From assembly GCA_000969725.1 (NCBI GenBank), contig JXSR01S074673.1: DNA of 49,587 bases. One strand, written 5' to 3'. The stretch's first letter is position 1. Each line of letters opens with the position of its first letter. The notes under the pieces are model-generated. The model was given only the letters and a program-made list of their open reading frames with translations, was not told where the DNA came from and ran no database searches. A program made the position numbers and the translations under genes. Source of the stretch: Ophiothrix spiculata (taxonomy: Eukaryota; Echinodermata; Ophiuroidea; Amphilepidida; Ophiotrichidae). Of the stretch, positions 1 through 10,385 are shown piece by piece.

Positions 1-60
1 ACCGAGTATGCTTCAATTAGATAATTTAAACTTTTTTCTTTGCCGTTCGCACCCTCGTTT

Positions 61-150
61 CTTTCTTTTTCTTTTTCTTTTTCTTTTTCTTTTTCATTCT
101 CTTTCTCTTTTTTTTCTTTTTTTTCCCTTTCTTTCTCTTTTCTTTCCCAT
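61..150. repeat. Polypyrimidine (CTTTTT)n-like microsatellite
   Basis: Near-pure C/T tract built from CTTTTT and CTTTTC units, degrading to the right. The open frame across it (8-262, poly Leu/Phe/Ser) is a by-product of the repeat and not a gene. Confidence 0.9.
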
Positions 151-400
151 TTCTGATTTACCTACATTTGATCATATTCCCTTAGTTCTACCTTTATTTA
201 AAAGGATACCCTTCTCAATTACCATTATTTTCCTCCTCGGTCCATTTTTTATACTTTTCTAATTGTTACTTACCTAATTTGCATAATGTTACTTGATATA
301 TTTATATTTAGCCTACTTTCTATCCATAATTGAATCTTCTGGGTAATGGGTGCCTTCAGCCACACGCCTAGCGTTTTTGAAGGCATCCATGTCTCACATA

Positions 401-434
401 TTCAATCCGGATACCTAACATTACTGACAGATTT
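401..434. repeat. 34-bp perfect direct repeat, copy 1
   Basis: The segment starting TTCAATCCGGATACC is repeated base for base at 577-610, with the two starts 176 bp apart. A diverged relative with TGGGTACCTTAATATACTGACGATTT occurs near 6145-6171. The long perfect match suggests a recent local duplication or gene conversion, because surrounding paralogous sequence is much more diverged. Confidence 0.9.
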
Positions 435-576
435 ATAGTTATATACTGTTATTATATTTGTATATGTTGAGAGAAAACAAATAAACTAAACTGAAACTGA
501 AACTATATAAACCACATCTTCCGAATTATGCAGTTTCGTTAGTAATTGATTCATAATTACCTTCATTTGCCACACT

Positions 577-610
577 TTCAATCCGGATACCTAACATTAC
601 TGACAGATTT
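577..610. repeat. 34-bp perfect direct repeat, copy 2
   Basis: Second copy of the 401-434 sequence. The flanking CACAnnTTCAATCC context is also shared upstream, while the sequence downstream diverges immediately after GATTT. Confidence 0.9.
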
Positions 611-1559
611 CTATAAAGATACTCATCGACATATATATTAATAGAATTGATTCAAATTATACATTATGAAAGAAAAACGTATATTCAAACTTTAAAAAAA
701 AGTAAGTATACTGTTTTCAATGACCTTAAAACATGTGATTTTACTGTTAACTTGCAGCTGGATTTCAAAAACAGTCATGAAATGTAATATCGAATTATAT
801 CTTTTAATGTGGATGCAAATTCTGTAAAAATCAGTATTCTGGTGATAAAAGTACAAATCACGTTTACCAGTGAAATATTAATTTTCAATAGGAAGTTACT
901 GTAAACATGTAAAGAAATTTGGAATATTTATTATATACTGTACTAAACTTTATGGAGTGCACAGGGAATTTAGAATTTATTTTAGGCTTTAATATTTAAT
1001 TAAGTAGAGATCGTCAGTCAGTAATTTGACTATAATGATATCTCTGAATTCAAATGTGATATTTTAGAAACTATATGTATGTTAATATTTAAACAGTTTT
1101 GTGTTTATATCATCCTGATTCAGTACTTGATTGTATTTTGCATTCAAGAATTTATTATTATTTTTTTATTATTTGTTAGAACATGCATCCAATATAACTT
1201 GATGGTAAGGCAATGTATTTCACAATCAATTTAAATCTTTCCCTTGTCAATGGAACCGACAAAATGTATAACATTGATTTTTTACATAAGCAAACCAGCC
1301 AGCTCATAATCAAAGCACAAAACAAAGTAATTAACTTTGTATATTGGAATAGAAACCGCCGGGAATAAGGGTATCGTATCTTTCCTTTTGTATAATTAGG
1401 TATCGTGGTATCGTATTACAAAAATAAGCATGAAAATTAGGTTTGTGAATACCCGGGGTGTGAATACTTGTTGAAAACGGTACCAAGAAAGAGAGAATAG
1501 AGAACAAGAACATATAACATTGTACGAAAACATTTGGTGAATATATGGTTTATCATGCC
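611..1559. other. AT-rich gene-free stretch
   Basis: No open frame of note, no RNA gene and no terminal inverted repeats were seen. The stretch is AT-rich with stops in all frames. Confidence 0.6.
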
Positions 1560-2700
1560 CTTTGGGTATTATATAAGAAAACATACAAATATACGGTATA
1601 TTTTCAGGGTTTTTTATTATTACAACCGACAACATCGATAGACAGAAGATAAAAATCAATCAAAATGTTCTGTCTTATGAAGTGATTTCACATGACATGT
1701 CCTTTCTTTTTAATGACTCATGTTTGTTTTCAATGATAACATGTAGATCTTCTGTTTCCCTTCATTTTTGATATGTTTTGTTTGATTGTTGCTGAAATAA
1801 CATGGCTTTGATTATTTGACTTAATACACTATATGTTGATGGTAGAGCTTCAGATGATCATTGTGAACAATTTGAACCAAAACCAAAACCCAAGAACGTT
1901 TTCAATTTACTGGTAAATCTGATTTCCTTGTTACCTTACCTGGTTTCCTTTGGGATTACTCAGATAACGTGAGCTGAGTACTAACTGAAATCGATGAAAA
2001 TCAAAGAACCTAAGGCGGTGATTAACTTTACTTTCCCTTTGACTTCATACCTTGTTCACAGACAGTTAATTTTACAAATAAGAATAACCCAGGACTTGTG
2101 CCTAGCGATCTCACTTCCAAGGACTTAAGGGTAAGCTCTCACTCTCTGCATGGCGATGTTGGACATTGTGAAGTAACAGACACAGGGCACTTACCAGAAC
2201 AAACAAAACTTTTTTTATGACTATCTTATAACATTCAAAGTGAATGTTACCTCATCTTTTCATTTCTTTTTTTAACAACATCATACAAATTAGAAGTTCT
2301 AAAAAAGGAAGGAAGGAAACTTTTAACAAAGTTTACAACCATTGATATGATATAATAATTGCAACATACGGGTGTCATAAATAAAAGGAACTATATATTT
2401 GAAACAACATTTTCCAATAGAAACATAGAAATGCGACTAACTATTTTGGATATACTTCGTTCTACTCTACGTTTTATCCATCTCTATGTCTTTCGAAATA
2501 CAAATCAATGTTATCTCTACATTTCCAACTGTTTTGTATAAAGCACATAAAACCTACATTGTCCAGGTCCGGTTTATGCTTCAAACGAATCCCAGGGTTT
2601 TTAACCTCAGACGGAGATAAATCTTCGTTTATTTAACGTTTTACTTGAGAACGGGTAATCTTACTGAATTTTCTTCCAAGCAATTTTTGCACGTTCATTT
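1560..2700 (+). repeat. Paralogous block W1 (related to 7245-7490 and 10640-10790)
   Basis: Two islands match the later block. 1620-1810 (AACATCGATAGACAGAAG, then TTTCAATGATAACATG) aligns with 7285-7490, and 2555-2660 (GTCCAGGTCCGG, then GGAGATAAATCTTC) aligns with 10660-10770. In W1 the islands are about 0.9 kb apart. In W2 they are about 3.3 kb apart because transposons and a local duplication lie between them. The ATG at 1665 aligns with the ATG at 7341 but meets a stop after six codons. Identity is moderate, so the duplication is old. Confidence 0.65.
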
Positions 2701-4043
2701 TTTCCCTTTAAAGGTCTAACAATATGCGAAAATGTATGCTTTAGGTCTAATAAAAAACTATACCCTTAAACTAATCCCTGAATCCTAATTTTAAATAATA
2801 AAGAAACTTAACTTAAATCTTTAGACCAGTCCATAATTTAACTTTTTAAACTTAAACTTTTGACCTTTAACTTTTTATTTACTTCATTTAAATTTCAACT
2901 GCTGTTTATTTACTTTTGTTTATATCCCATATAGTAGGTCATTGTTAACTAGATACAAAATAATCAATGAATATACTGAAAACTAGATGTAATTTTCCTT
3001 CTTAAAACGAGATATGATCTACTTGATTACAAAACAACATAGAGTACTTGTAATAATTGGGCGCTCAGGTAAGCATGTGAACGTGTCAATTAAGATTACA
3101 CTTTTTGAGTTTTTTCGGCGTGCTTGGCAATGCCTGAGAGTATAACTCGAACATCATAATCTGCTATTATTAATGCAATCTTTAAATTAACCATAATCTA
3201 GAATAATACATAGACTCAAAGCACTACTTTTAGTTGACGCGTCTGACACGATTAATATGCTAACATCAAATTCGGATTAACCGTAGAGAAAAATCCTATT
3301 AATTAAGAGAATATTCACAAACAAACTTACTGAAGGTTTCAAATGTTAGAAATTAGAGTTTTTGTAAATTTTCCTTAAAAACTACTAGTATTCACTTTTG
3401 TTTTATGTGGCGAATTGTTTCAGAGATAAGATGTGCAACAAGTAGCTGACACAAAAGCAGCCTGATTGTGCATGGTTAAGCTCGACATGTTTACAGGCAT
3501 CATCATACAGTTGAAATGACAAAAGAATGTACATCAGAACACGGATGACCTTCAAATATCGTCTTAGGCAAAATGCTTTCTAAGAAGACAACCAACGTGT
3601 AAGTGTTATGTTATCAAATTCACATAGTTAAAGGTGAAATACATAAGAACACAAAAGCTTATTGCATCGCTTTACTTTAATGGCTTTCTAGTGATACATA
3701 CAAATTGCGTGCACAATGTTGACAAATGCTTTTATGTATAGCAAATCATCATCTTACTTGCAAAACGTTCTTACAATCAGCCATTGGATTTCTGATCGGA
3801 TGAAAAATATATACATAGATGTTGCCAAAATTGGCATTGCGAGCGTTCTGCAACACATTTGAATAAACACACGCTAACTTTTACAATTTGGGAATCCAAA
3901 CCAGACACTCAACTCAGAATAAATTGGTCTGAAAAGGCCAGATATTTGATAATTTGACAGTTGAAACAAGTGAAATGTATAGATTTGCAAGAGTTAAAAT
4001 TCTGGTACTAAACAGAAATATGGTTGCAAACTGTTTTCACAAA
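2701..4043. other. Gene-free stretch
   Basis: AT-rich sequence without a convincing reading frame, RNA or transposon ends. An imperfect inverted pair near 3064 (CTCAGGTAAGCATG) and 3118-3140 was not good enough to call an element. Confidence 0.55.
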
Positions 4044-4066
4044 CAATCAATCAATCAATCAATCAA
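4044..4066. repeat. (CAAT)n microsatellite
   Basis: Five to six consecutive CAAT units. Confidence 0.9.
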
Positions 4067-4879
4067 AACAATAAACGTGTAAACCAGTGAACAACATATT
4101 TTTAGTAATTACTGAAAATGAATGTTAAAGGCTTGTCCGCTATATTTTATTTCCAAAATAAAGACACGATTCAGACTCGGAGCATATCAAATATCATCAT
4201 AATTACCATATACTCTAATGTTCCTTTGCCATTCAGTCTGGAATATATTTTGCCGACACAATTCGAGGGTACAATCATTATCAACGCAATTGTACTTTGG
4301 TGCGATGCACACCATGGTACAACCACGTTATATGTCACACTCAAAACATTCCATCATCGAAATCTGTCACGAAGTGAGCTGTTAAAGTGTCAATGTCATG
4401 AACATCATCACGAACAGTAATAACTTGAACTTAATTTCAACTTTTGCGGATTGAGATATATTTGTCATGACGTTAATATGTACTAGCTTAAGGGAAAATC
4501 AAACATTACATTTCTGATGGAGAACGTTTGTATGGGATGAAAACAGTGTAAAATGTAATATAACTATTTCGAAGGAATTATCCAAATCAGGAAACGAATC
4601 TAAAATAATTTAAGAATTCTGCAACCCGCGAAACGCTGGAGAGCTTGAAAAGCTAGGTAGTGCAAATTAGAAAGTAATACATTTTAGTTACCGTATAATT
4701 ACTGCTATGTTTCTCTTAAACTTAAATACTTATTATCTAACTAGAATATTTTCGAGAAAGGTCAATCAATACCCAATCTTCAAAAAGTGCAATAAACGAT
4801 TTGTACTTCGCAATTAAATACTGAACCGTGAAATTGTTGAGCGTAGTAAATAACATGCCATTTTCAACAATTGTATATA

Positions 4880-5274
4880 GGGGCATTGGACAAAATTTTG
4901 GAATGTTATTTGTTGATGATTCACACTTCATATGTTAGAAAATAGCAGTCAATTACCAGATATCGGGAAAAATTTGATCTAAACCTTCAGAAAATTCAAA
5001 AATTTGATTTTTATTTTGTTTGTTGATCTTGGGTATGAGGCTATTCTTTAAACGTATTTATTGATGCTATACATCAAGAAAGATCCAAAGATTTGTTTGT
5101 TAAACATTCCTTTCACATCGTAGATTACAGATAAATCAAAAGAAATTTGGAGTTTGCATTAGATATCCTTAAAAGACCGATTTTAAAAATTCAACTATTG
5201 AGGGCAGTATTTATCGTTGTCTCAAAATGCTTGGGGAAAAGTTTGGGGATGATGCTGAACTTGTCCAATGCCCC
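4880..5274. mobile_element. MITE-like element with GGGGCATTGGACAA terminal inverted repeats
   Basis: The left end reads GGGGCATTGGACAA and the right end is its reverse complement (TTGTCCAATGCCCC), a 14-bp perfect match 395 bp apart. The interior is AT-rich and non-coding. Flanks are TATA on the left and TTTA on the right, so the target duplication is unclear and no superfamily is assigned. Confidence 0.7.
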
Positions 5275-7244
5275 TTTAAGTATATTTTAGGTGAATCTCA
5301 TTTATTTACGTATATGCTTCTTTTCTGACATTTGCATTGACTACACACTTACTGTAATATATTAGCAAAGACGATAGTACTCATTTAAAAAAATAGTTTT
5401 TTCCTGATTATCAAAACCTTTGACGATGATGCTATTCAATCTCAAATCTGAAGATACAGGAACAGGAAAGAATCAACCTATTGAAACCAGCTAGACACAA
5501 AATTATCATCTTTCATTACAAAAAAAGCATCAATTTTCAAATTCAAAATATATAGTATACTGTATAGTACATCTTACGAAATTCCTAAGAATCTCATATG
5601 TTACAAAAATCTTATACTGTATTTAGTCGGGTCGAGATAGCAGTGAAAGCAAATATTGCGGAATGTTGAACATTCAAGAATTATCGCATTGAGATGTTCA
5701 CTGTCAATTTTGACGAACGTGCTAAAAATTGAAACCTTAAGTAAGTTTTGCTCGCCCCAGTATTGAATTAGAAGTCGGTGTTGTCTTACATCATTAGAGG
5801 AATTACGCTGGAAAAGGAATTCTATAGAATTATAAATATAGATAATGCCATTTTGTCATTGTTTTAGCTTAAACGTAAATGCAAATTGAGAATTGTGTAC
5901 AAATCAATGGATACTCTGAAATCTGATAATACCACACATCTCAAACAAATTGTGTCATTATATAAAAAGTTGGCGTCATTTCTATGACCATGTTAACAGT
6001 TGATTGCCTAATCCAAGAAAAGAAAATATAATTAAAAGCTACGACACTGACGTGTTAACTTAATTTACAAGAATTATCGTCCAATTTCCACAGTTTTGTA
6101 GACAATTTGTTCATAATTAACTTTATTGTTCCAGATTTAATGTCTGGGTACCTTAATATACTGACGATTTGCCAGGCGATTTTAGAATATACAAGCAAGA
6201 AATATCAAGATAGATCTTTTGATTCCAGTAACCTCATGTCTAAATCCTATACTGTTTTAGTAAACGTACAGTATTCTTATAATGACATAAGACATACATG
6301 TGTATGTGAAGAAGTACAAAATCTCAAGATATTTCTCGACAGGGCACACAGGCTATACAACCGTGCCTCCAATGTTCTACTTTTGGAACTATCGCAACAT
6401 TGATTAAAGTTCAATACCAACCGGGACAAGTACTAGTCCGATCCTAGGACCTTGATTTTTTCCGTGTTACTATACACAATATAAATCCTCTATCACATAC
6501 CACTTACTATATAGAAAGCCCGAGTTCTACATAGCAGACTGATCGCATAGCAGATTCGGGGTAAGTAGTAAAGTGTCTTTCTATATCACTGGACTTGTTA
6601 GTTATATCCCTCATGTTGGTTTGTGTCACCCGAAAAACATGGGTTCTATTTATCGAACTAGATAAAGTACATAAGATGTCAAAACCTGATGCTGTAACCG
6701 AATCGTATTGATGTGATGGTTTTCGATTGAAGTTGTAGCAGGATTTTATACCGAGGAGTGCCTAGTATACCGAGCATAATCTGGTGTTAGGGTGAATGAC
6801 CCAACGGTAGAGCTAAGGGGAGTCTGAAATCGCGCACTGGACTTTGATTAAAACAGATTTATTTAAGTTTCCTTTGAAAAGAGTTTCCGACATGACTCTT
6901 TACGTTTGTTTCTTGAATGTCAGATCTTGAATGCTACAGATACCCGTTGCCATATTATTAACTCAGATCAGCAAACTTGCTGAGTGAATTGCTCATTTGG
7001 GTATCTTGTGAACACAACATTGCATGACCAAACAAAGTAATGAAAACCTGTACCTGAATATCAAATCTGTTTGTACACCTTGGAAATGTGCCAAGTATTG
7101 TATTACAAAACATCATTTTGTGAACACTAGTTGATTATAGAGAAAATATTTTCTTGGATATACAAAAATTTGCATTCAACTGTATAATGAATCTTGATGA
7201 ATAAAGGTTTTACATCAAAATGTCGCCTTGAGGGTGTTCTTATG
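5275..7244. other. Gene-free stretch with one chance-length open frame
   Basis: The longest frame (6107-6403, plus strand, 98 codons) has no recognisable domain. Its length is expected by chance in this much AT-rich DNA. A diverged relative of the 34-bp repeat of the left edge lies near 6145-6171. Nothing else was recognised. Confidence 0.55.
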
Positions 7245-7490
7245 TAAGCTGACATTATATATATTGTTGGATTATTAAAGCTACACACATCAACAGACAT
7301 CGATAGAACCGAAGAGAGAAACTTAATTGGATCAGTCAAGATGTTCTGCCTGGTGATGAGAATCCACATAGCATTTTTTTCTTGCTTCGTTTTGTTTTCA
7401 ATGATAACATGAATTATTCTATTTTTCCTAACCCATCGATGTTTTCGTTTGATTGAAATTTCGTGTCTGAAATAACAGATAATGATTAGA
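7245..7490 (+). repeat. Paralogous block W2, left part
   Basis: Aligns with 1560-1810. It contains a TATATATAT run at 7256-7264, and 77 bp after that run a start codon at 7341. Confidence 0.65.
7341..7412 (+). CDS. Possible signal-peptide-like first exon (23 codons)
   Basis: The frame begins MFCLVMRIHIAFF and continues with a hydrophobic run (Phe, Cys, Val, Leu) up to a stop at 7410. A short basic start followed by a hydrophobic core is what a secretory signal peptide looks like. A TATA run at 7256 lies at a plausible distance for a promoter. Against it, the frame is very short, AT-rich DNA easily yields Phe/Leu codons, and the paralogous copy starting at 1665 is broken by a stop at codon 7. 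If real, it would need a splice donor before the stop, and no clear one was seen. Treat as a weak candidate. Confidence 0.2.
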   Translation: MFCLVMRIHIAFFSCFVLFSMIT

Positions 7491-7814
7491 GAATGTAATA
7501 TACTAGTATAACTATAGAAAGAACATCAATGGATAACAGGCTTTATTTTAATCATATTAATATGTAATACCGTATATTATTATGAAAATGTCCAACATCT
7601 TATTTATTTGCGAAAAGTTGATAAGAACAGGTGCATATTATAATAGAAATTACCAAACATTGGAATATGAAGTATATTGTGAAAAAAAGTGATATTTTAC
7701 AATGTAAAAGATGTATTCAATACGGTTTGAAATCCGATTTTCAAAATGTTTCTTTCAAATTTAAAAAAAGTTTTTATTTGGTTGCATCACATTATGCGAA
7801 AATCAAGAGAAACA

Positions 7815-8011
7815 CACTCTAAAAAAAGTTGGGTCAAAAAGGGAACATGGTTGGCAGGTTAATTTTGCACAATATTGGGTATAATTTGACACAATGTTGG
7901 GGAAATGGTGCACGTTGTACCCAACATTGTGTCAAATTATACCCAATATTGTGCAAAATTTAACCCAACCTGCCAACCATGTTCCCCTTTTGACCCAACT
8001 TTTTTAGAGTG
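7815..8011. mobile_element. Fold-back MITE with CACTCTAAAAAAAGTTGGGTC ends
   Basis: A near-complete palindrome. The left arm runs CACTCTAAAAAAAGTTGGGT and the right arm ends in its reverse complement, ACCCAACTTTTTTAGAGTG. Arms of about 90 bp match with few differences around a centre near 7910-7916. The termini CACTCT/AGAGTG are shared with the larger element at 8885-9303. Both flanks are CA, which could be a 2-bp target duplication. There is no coding capacity, so it would be a non-autonomous DNA element mobilised in trans. Confidence 0.85.
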
Positions 8012-8096
8012 CATGTTAAAGGAAATGTCTCTCGCAAGGCCACTTGAGAATAACATACTTTAGTAATCATGTCAGTAGATCAAACGCCTAACCCTC

Positions 8097-8146
8097 CCAA
8101 TGATTAAGAGTATGGTGCAATCTTGCTCCCAATGTGATTAAGAGTA
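8097..8146. repeat. Short tandem duplication that received a transposon
   Basis: The unit CAATGATTAAGAGTATGG followed by TGCAATCTTGCTCC is followed by a second copy (CAATGTGATTAAGAGTA). That copy is interrupted by the element at 8147-8714 and resumes after it as GGTGCAATCTTGCT (8717-8730). The first copy therefore shows the uninterrupted site. Confidence 0.75.
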
Positions 8147-8714
8147 AAGGCGGTGTCACACATCACCGTATTGAGCCAAAACGTATGAAAAACGTACAAA
8201 GTTCAGGCTATACGGTGGCGAGAGATTATATACGGTGAAGAAATCCATACAATTTAACGTATTGACTGACGAACATGAAACGAATAGACCGTACAATGAC
8301 CGTACGACTTGCGGATAAGAAGCGGAAAAGTTGTCTCGTCTCACTGAACAACGCCGAATAAGAACCGGACGTGTTCCGTACTAAACGCATAAATTAAGTA
8401 TGAGGAACGTACAAAACAAATTAGTAACGTACGAGTAGGCACAGAGACAATCGCCAAGGTAAATCCCCACTTGAAAATAATACCTCTTCACACTTTCCGG
8501 TTTGCAAGTTTCATTATAATATTTCTCTAGTGCTGAGAGTTTTGACCTTACTCAAAACAAGACAACGTACTAAACGTACTCAAAACGCATTCCCACCGGA
8601 TGTATAACGAATTAAACGTGTTTCTACCGAATGCATAACGTACATCACCGTACAGTAAAACAGTGTACGTTATTCGTACGTTTTAGTCAATACGGTGATG
8701 TGTGACACCGCCTT
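8147..8714. mobile_element. TA-flanked MITE with AAGGCGGTGTCACACATC ends
   Basis: The left end reads AAGGCGGTGTCACACATC and the right end is its reverse complement (GATGTGTGACACCGCCTT). Similarity continues for about 45 bp through ACCGTATTGA. Both sides are flanked by TA (8145-8146, 8715-8716). The interior carries many AACGTAC and GTACGTT words in both orientations and no long open frame. The TA target suggests a Tc1/mariner-like transposase in trans, but the ends are not diagnostic. Confidence 0.88.
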
Positions 8715-8884
8715 TAGGTGCAATCTTGCTGTGTTGTCTTTCAATATGCAACATAAAAAAGAAAATACGCGCACCTTTTCTGTATCATTCGAATATCATA
8801 AGTAAATATTGTAAACAGTATCTTATCCATGGCCGCCATACTAGTCAAATATTTCATGAAGGTGCAGCATTGTATCTATTGGTA

Positions 8885-9303
8885 CACTCTTAAAAGAAAA
8901 GAGTGAGCGGTCACTCTTTCTTAAAGTGATTTTTTTTCACTCCAAAAGAGTGACATTTCACTCTTTTCGAGTGAAATCGAACGGGGTTTTACTCTTAAAG
9001 AGTGAAATGTCACTCTTATAGAGTTAAGATTCACTCTTTGAGGGAGTGAAATTGTCACTCTTTTAAAGATTGGTCACTGATATGGCTCTTTTCAAAAGAG
9101 CGGTATCAGTGACCAATCTTAAAAGAGTGACAATTTCACTCCCTCAAAGAGTGAATTATAACTCTATAAGAGTGACATTTCACTCTTTAATAGTGAAATC
9201 CCGTTCGATTTCATTTTGAAAAGAGCGAAATGTCACTCTTTTGGAGTGAAAAAAATATCACTCTAAGAAAGAGTGACTGTTCACTCTTTTCATTTTAAGA
9301 GTG
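8885..9303. mobile_element. Giant hairpin MITE built from CACTCTT / AAGAGTG words
   Basis: The left end CACTCTTAAAA and right end TTTTAAGAGTG are perfect inverted repeats flanked by TA (8883-8884, 9304-9305). The two halves are almost full-length reverse complements, meeting near 9094 (CTCTTTTCAAAAGAG). Within each arm the pentamers CACTC and GAGTG recur about a dozen times in both orientations, so each arm can also form smaller nested hairpins. There is no reading frame. The ends resemble those of the 7815-8011 element. Confidence 0.92.
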
Positions 9304-9306
9304 TAG

Positions 9307-9597
9307 AATTGCGCCGTTCTTGAAGAATATTTATGGAATATTTCCTCTGAGTGGGAAAATGTTGTCAAAAAGATACAATCCTGCACCTCACTAAAATATT
9401 TACGCTATGTGCAGAATTGCAAAGAATACGAAGCCAACGAATGTTTTAAACCGACCCCTAATCCACTTTTCTTGTTAGCTGATAATGATGTCATTTGGGA
9501 TTGTGTGAGAAAAGCACTGAAGTCGATCATTATCAAAGAACCTAGGGTGAAGATTTACTTTATTTTCAATAAAAAGAATATAAATGAGATTTCATGA
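9307..9597 (+). CDS. Unidentified open frame, possibly an exon fragment
   Basis: A frame open from the AG at 9305-9306 to a TGA at 9595. It has no ATG near its beginning, so if coding it would be an internal or last exon. The translation is mixed in composition (Trp, Cys, charged residues, a PTPNPLFLL stretch) and unlike the low-complexity frames elsewhere, but matches no domain I know. Its 3' half is duplicated at about 10053-10185. That copy stays open, with three silent changes and a handful of mostly conservative replacements (Asp/Asn, Ala/Val, Arg/Lys, Tyr/Cys). The TA-flanked hairpin element ends directly upstream. About 96 codons is within chance length for this window. Confidence 0.25.
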   Translation, partial: NCAVLEEYLWNISSEWENVVKKIQSCTSLKYLRYVQNCKEYEANECFKPTPNPLFLLADNDVIWDCVRKALKSIIIKEPRVKIYFIFNKKNINEIS

Positions 9598-9731
9598 GGT
9601 CAAATATCTGTAGGCTACTGTTAACCTGTTTTGAATAACTTGAACTTGAAATCCTAAAAATTCAAAGAAAGAAAAGAACAACCCGTGACAACCATTGAGA
9701 ATTACTGCACACAGTCTTTAAACTTAAGGGA
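9446..9731 (+). repeat. Local direct duplication, copy 1
   Basis: From AAACCGACCCCTAATCC to the AGTCTTTAAACTTAAGG region this matches 10047-10385. The first 125 bp match at over 90 percent and the remainder at lower identity. It includes the end of the open frame 9307-9597. Confidence 0.85.
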
Positions 9732-10046
9732 ATACTGAAGTTGCAAAGGTGATTTTCTTTAATAATGCACCTATGCCCCTTGATATTTGGTGGAATTGTG
9801 TACCAAGATAATACTATCAAATTTCATGGGGAAAAAAAGCGGATTTATGTCCAGTTGCTATGGCAACGGCGGCCATGTTGTATTTTAAAGGGTGACCTTG
9901 CGCGCAGTTTTTCCCTCAACAATGCTTTACCCGCTTTACCCTATTTTCCGCAAATTTGGTATATGGGTCATAAACATGCATGTCTAAACTTTTACAGAGC
10001 CATTTTTTAATAAAACATTGCGTGTGCGAGATATGTCTCGTCAAAT
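9732..10046. other. Unclassified segment between the two copies of the duplication
   Basis: GC-richer than its surroundings, with words such as GGCAACGGCGGCCATG. It contains a frame of 81 codons (9765-10010) with no recognisable domain. No terminal repeats were found. It could be an old repeat inserted between tandem copies. Confidence 0.4.
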
Positions 10047-10385
10047 ACTTAAACCGACTCCTAATCCGCTTTTCTTGTTAGCTAATAATGATGTCATTTG
10101 GGATTGTGTGAGAAAAGTACTGAAGTCGATCATTATCAAAGAACCTAAGGTGAAGATATGCTTTATTTTCAATCAGAAGTGGTAAGATTCAGTACCTATA
10201 TAGTTTAGTGGTGATGTATTTCTCTAAAGAATATAAACGAGATTTTATGAAATAAAAAATCAATATCTGTCTTGTTAACCTGTTTAAAATAAGATCATTT
10301 TGAAATCTTCAAAATTCTATGGACGAAAAGAGCAACATGTAACAACAATTGAGAATCACTGCATGCAGACTTTAAACTTGAAAAC
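10047..10385 (+). repeat. Local direct duplication, copy 2
   Basis: Second copy of 9446-9731, about 601 bp downstream. The reading frame of copy 1 is preserved and ends with TAA at 10183-10185. Confidence 0.85.

Larger units (their letters stand above)
1..507 (+). mobile_element. Probable 3' untranslated end of a non-LTR retrotransposon, entering from the left edge
   Basis: No reading frame is recognised here. Three things suggest a LINE 3' end: a stem-loop whose arms are GGTGCCTTCA (349-358) and TGAAGGCATCC (378-388), an AT-rich stretch after it, and a terminal run of ACTGAA-type units at about 484-504. CR1/L2-group LINEs are known to end in a 3' hairpin followed by a short simple-repeat tail. 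The body would lie outside the window, so the assignment is inference. No target duplication was identified. Confidence 0.35.

Noticed and set aside
8-262. 84-codon frame on the plus strand
   Set aside because: It translates the polypyrimidine microsatellite into Phe/Leu/Ser runs.
4118-4420. 100-codon plus-strand frame, the longest gap-free plain frame of the left half
   Set aside because: No domain, no paralogue keeping the frame, and a length expected several times by chance in AT-rich DNA of this size.
6107-6403. 98-codon plus-strand frame
   Set aside because: Same reasons; no splice or promoter context that stands out.
8885-9303. CRISPR-like array
   Set aside because: The repeated words are short, occur in both orientations and form one large inverted repeat. 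The genome is eukaryotic.
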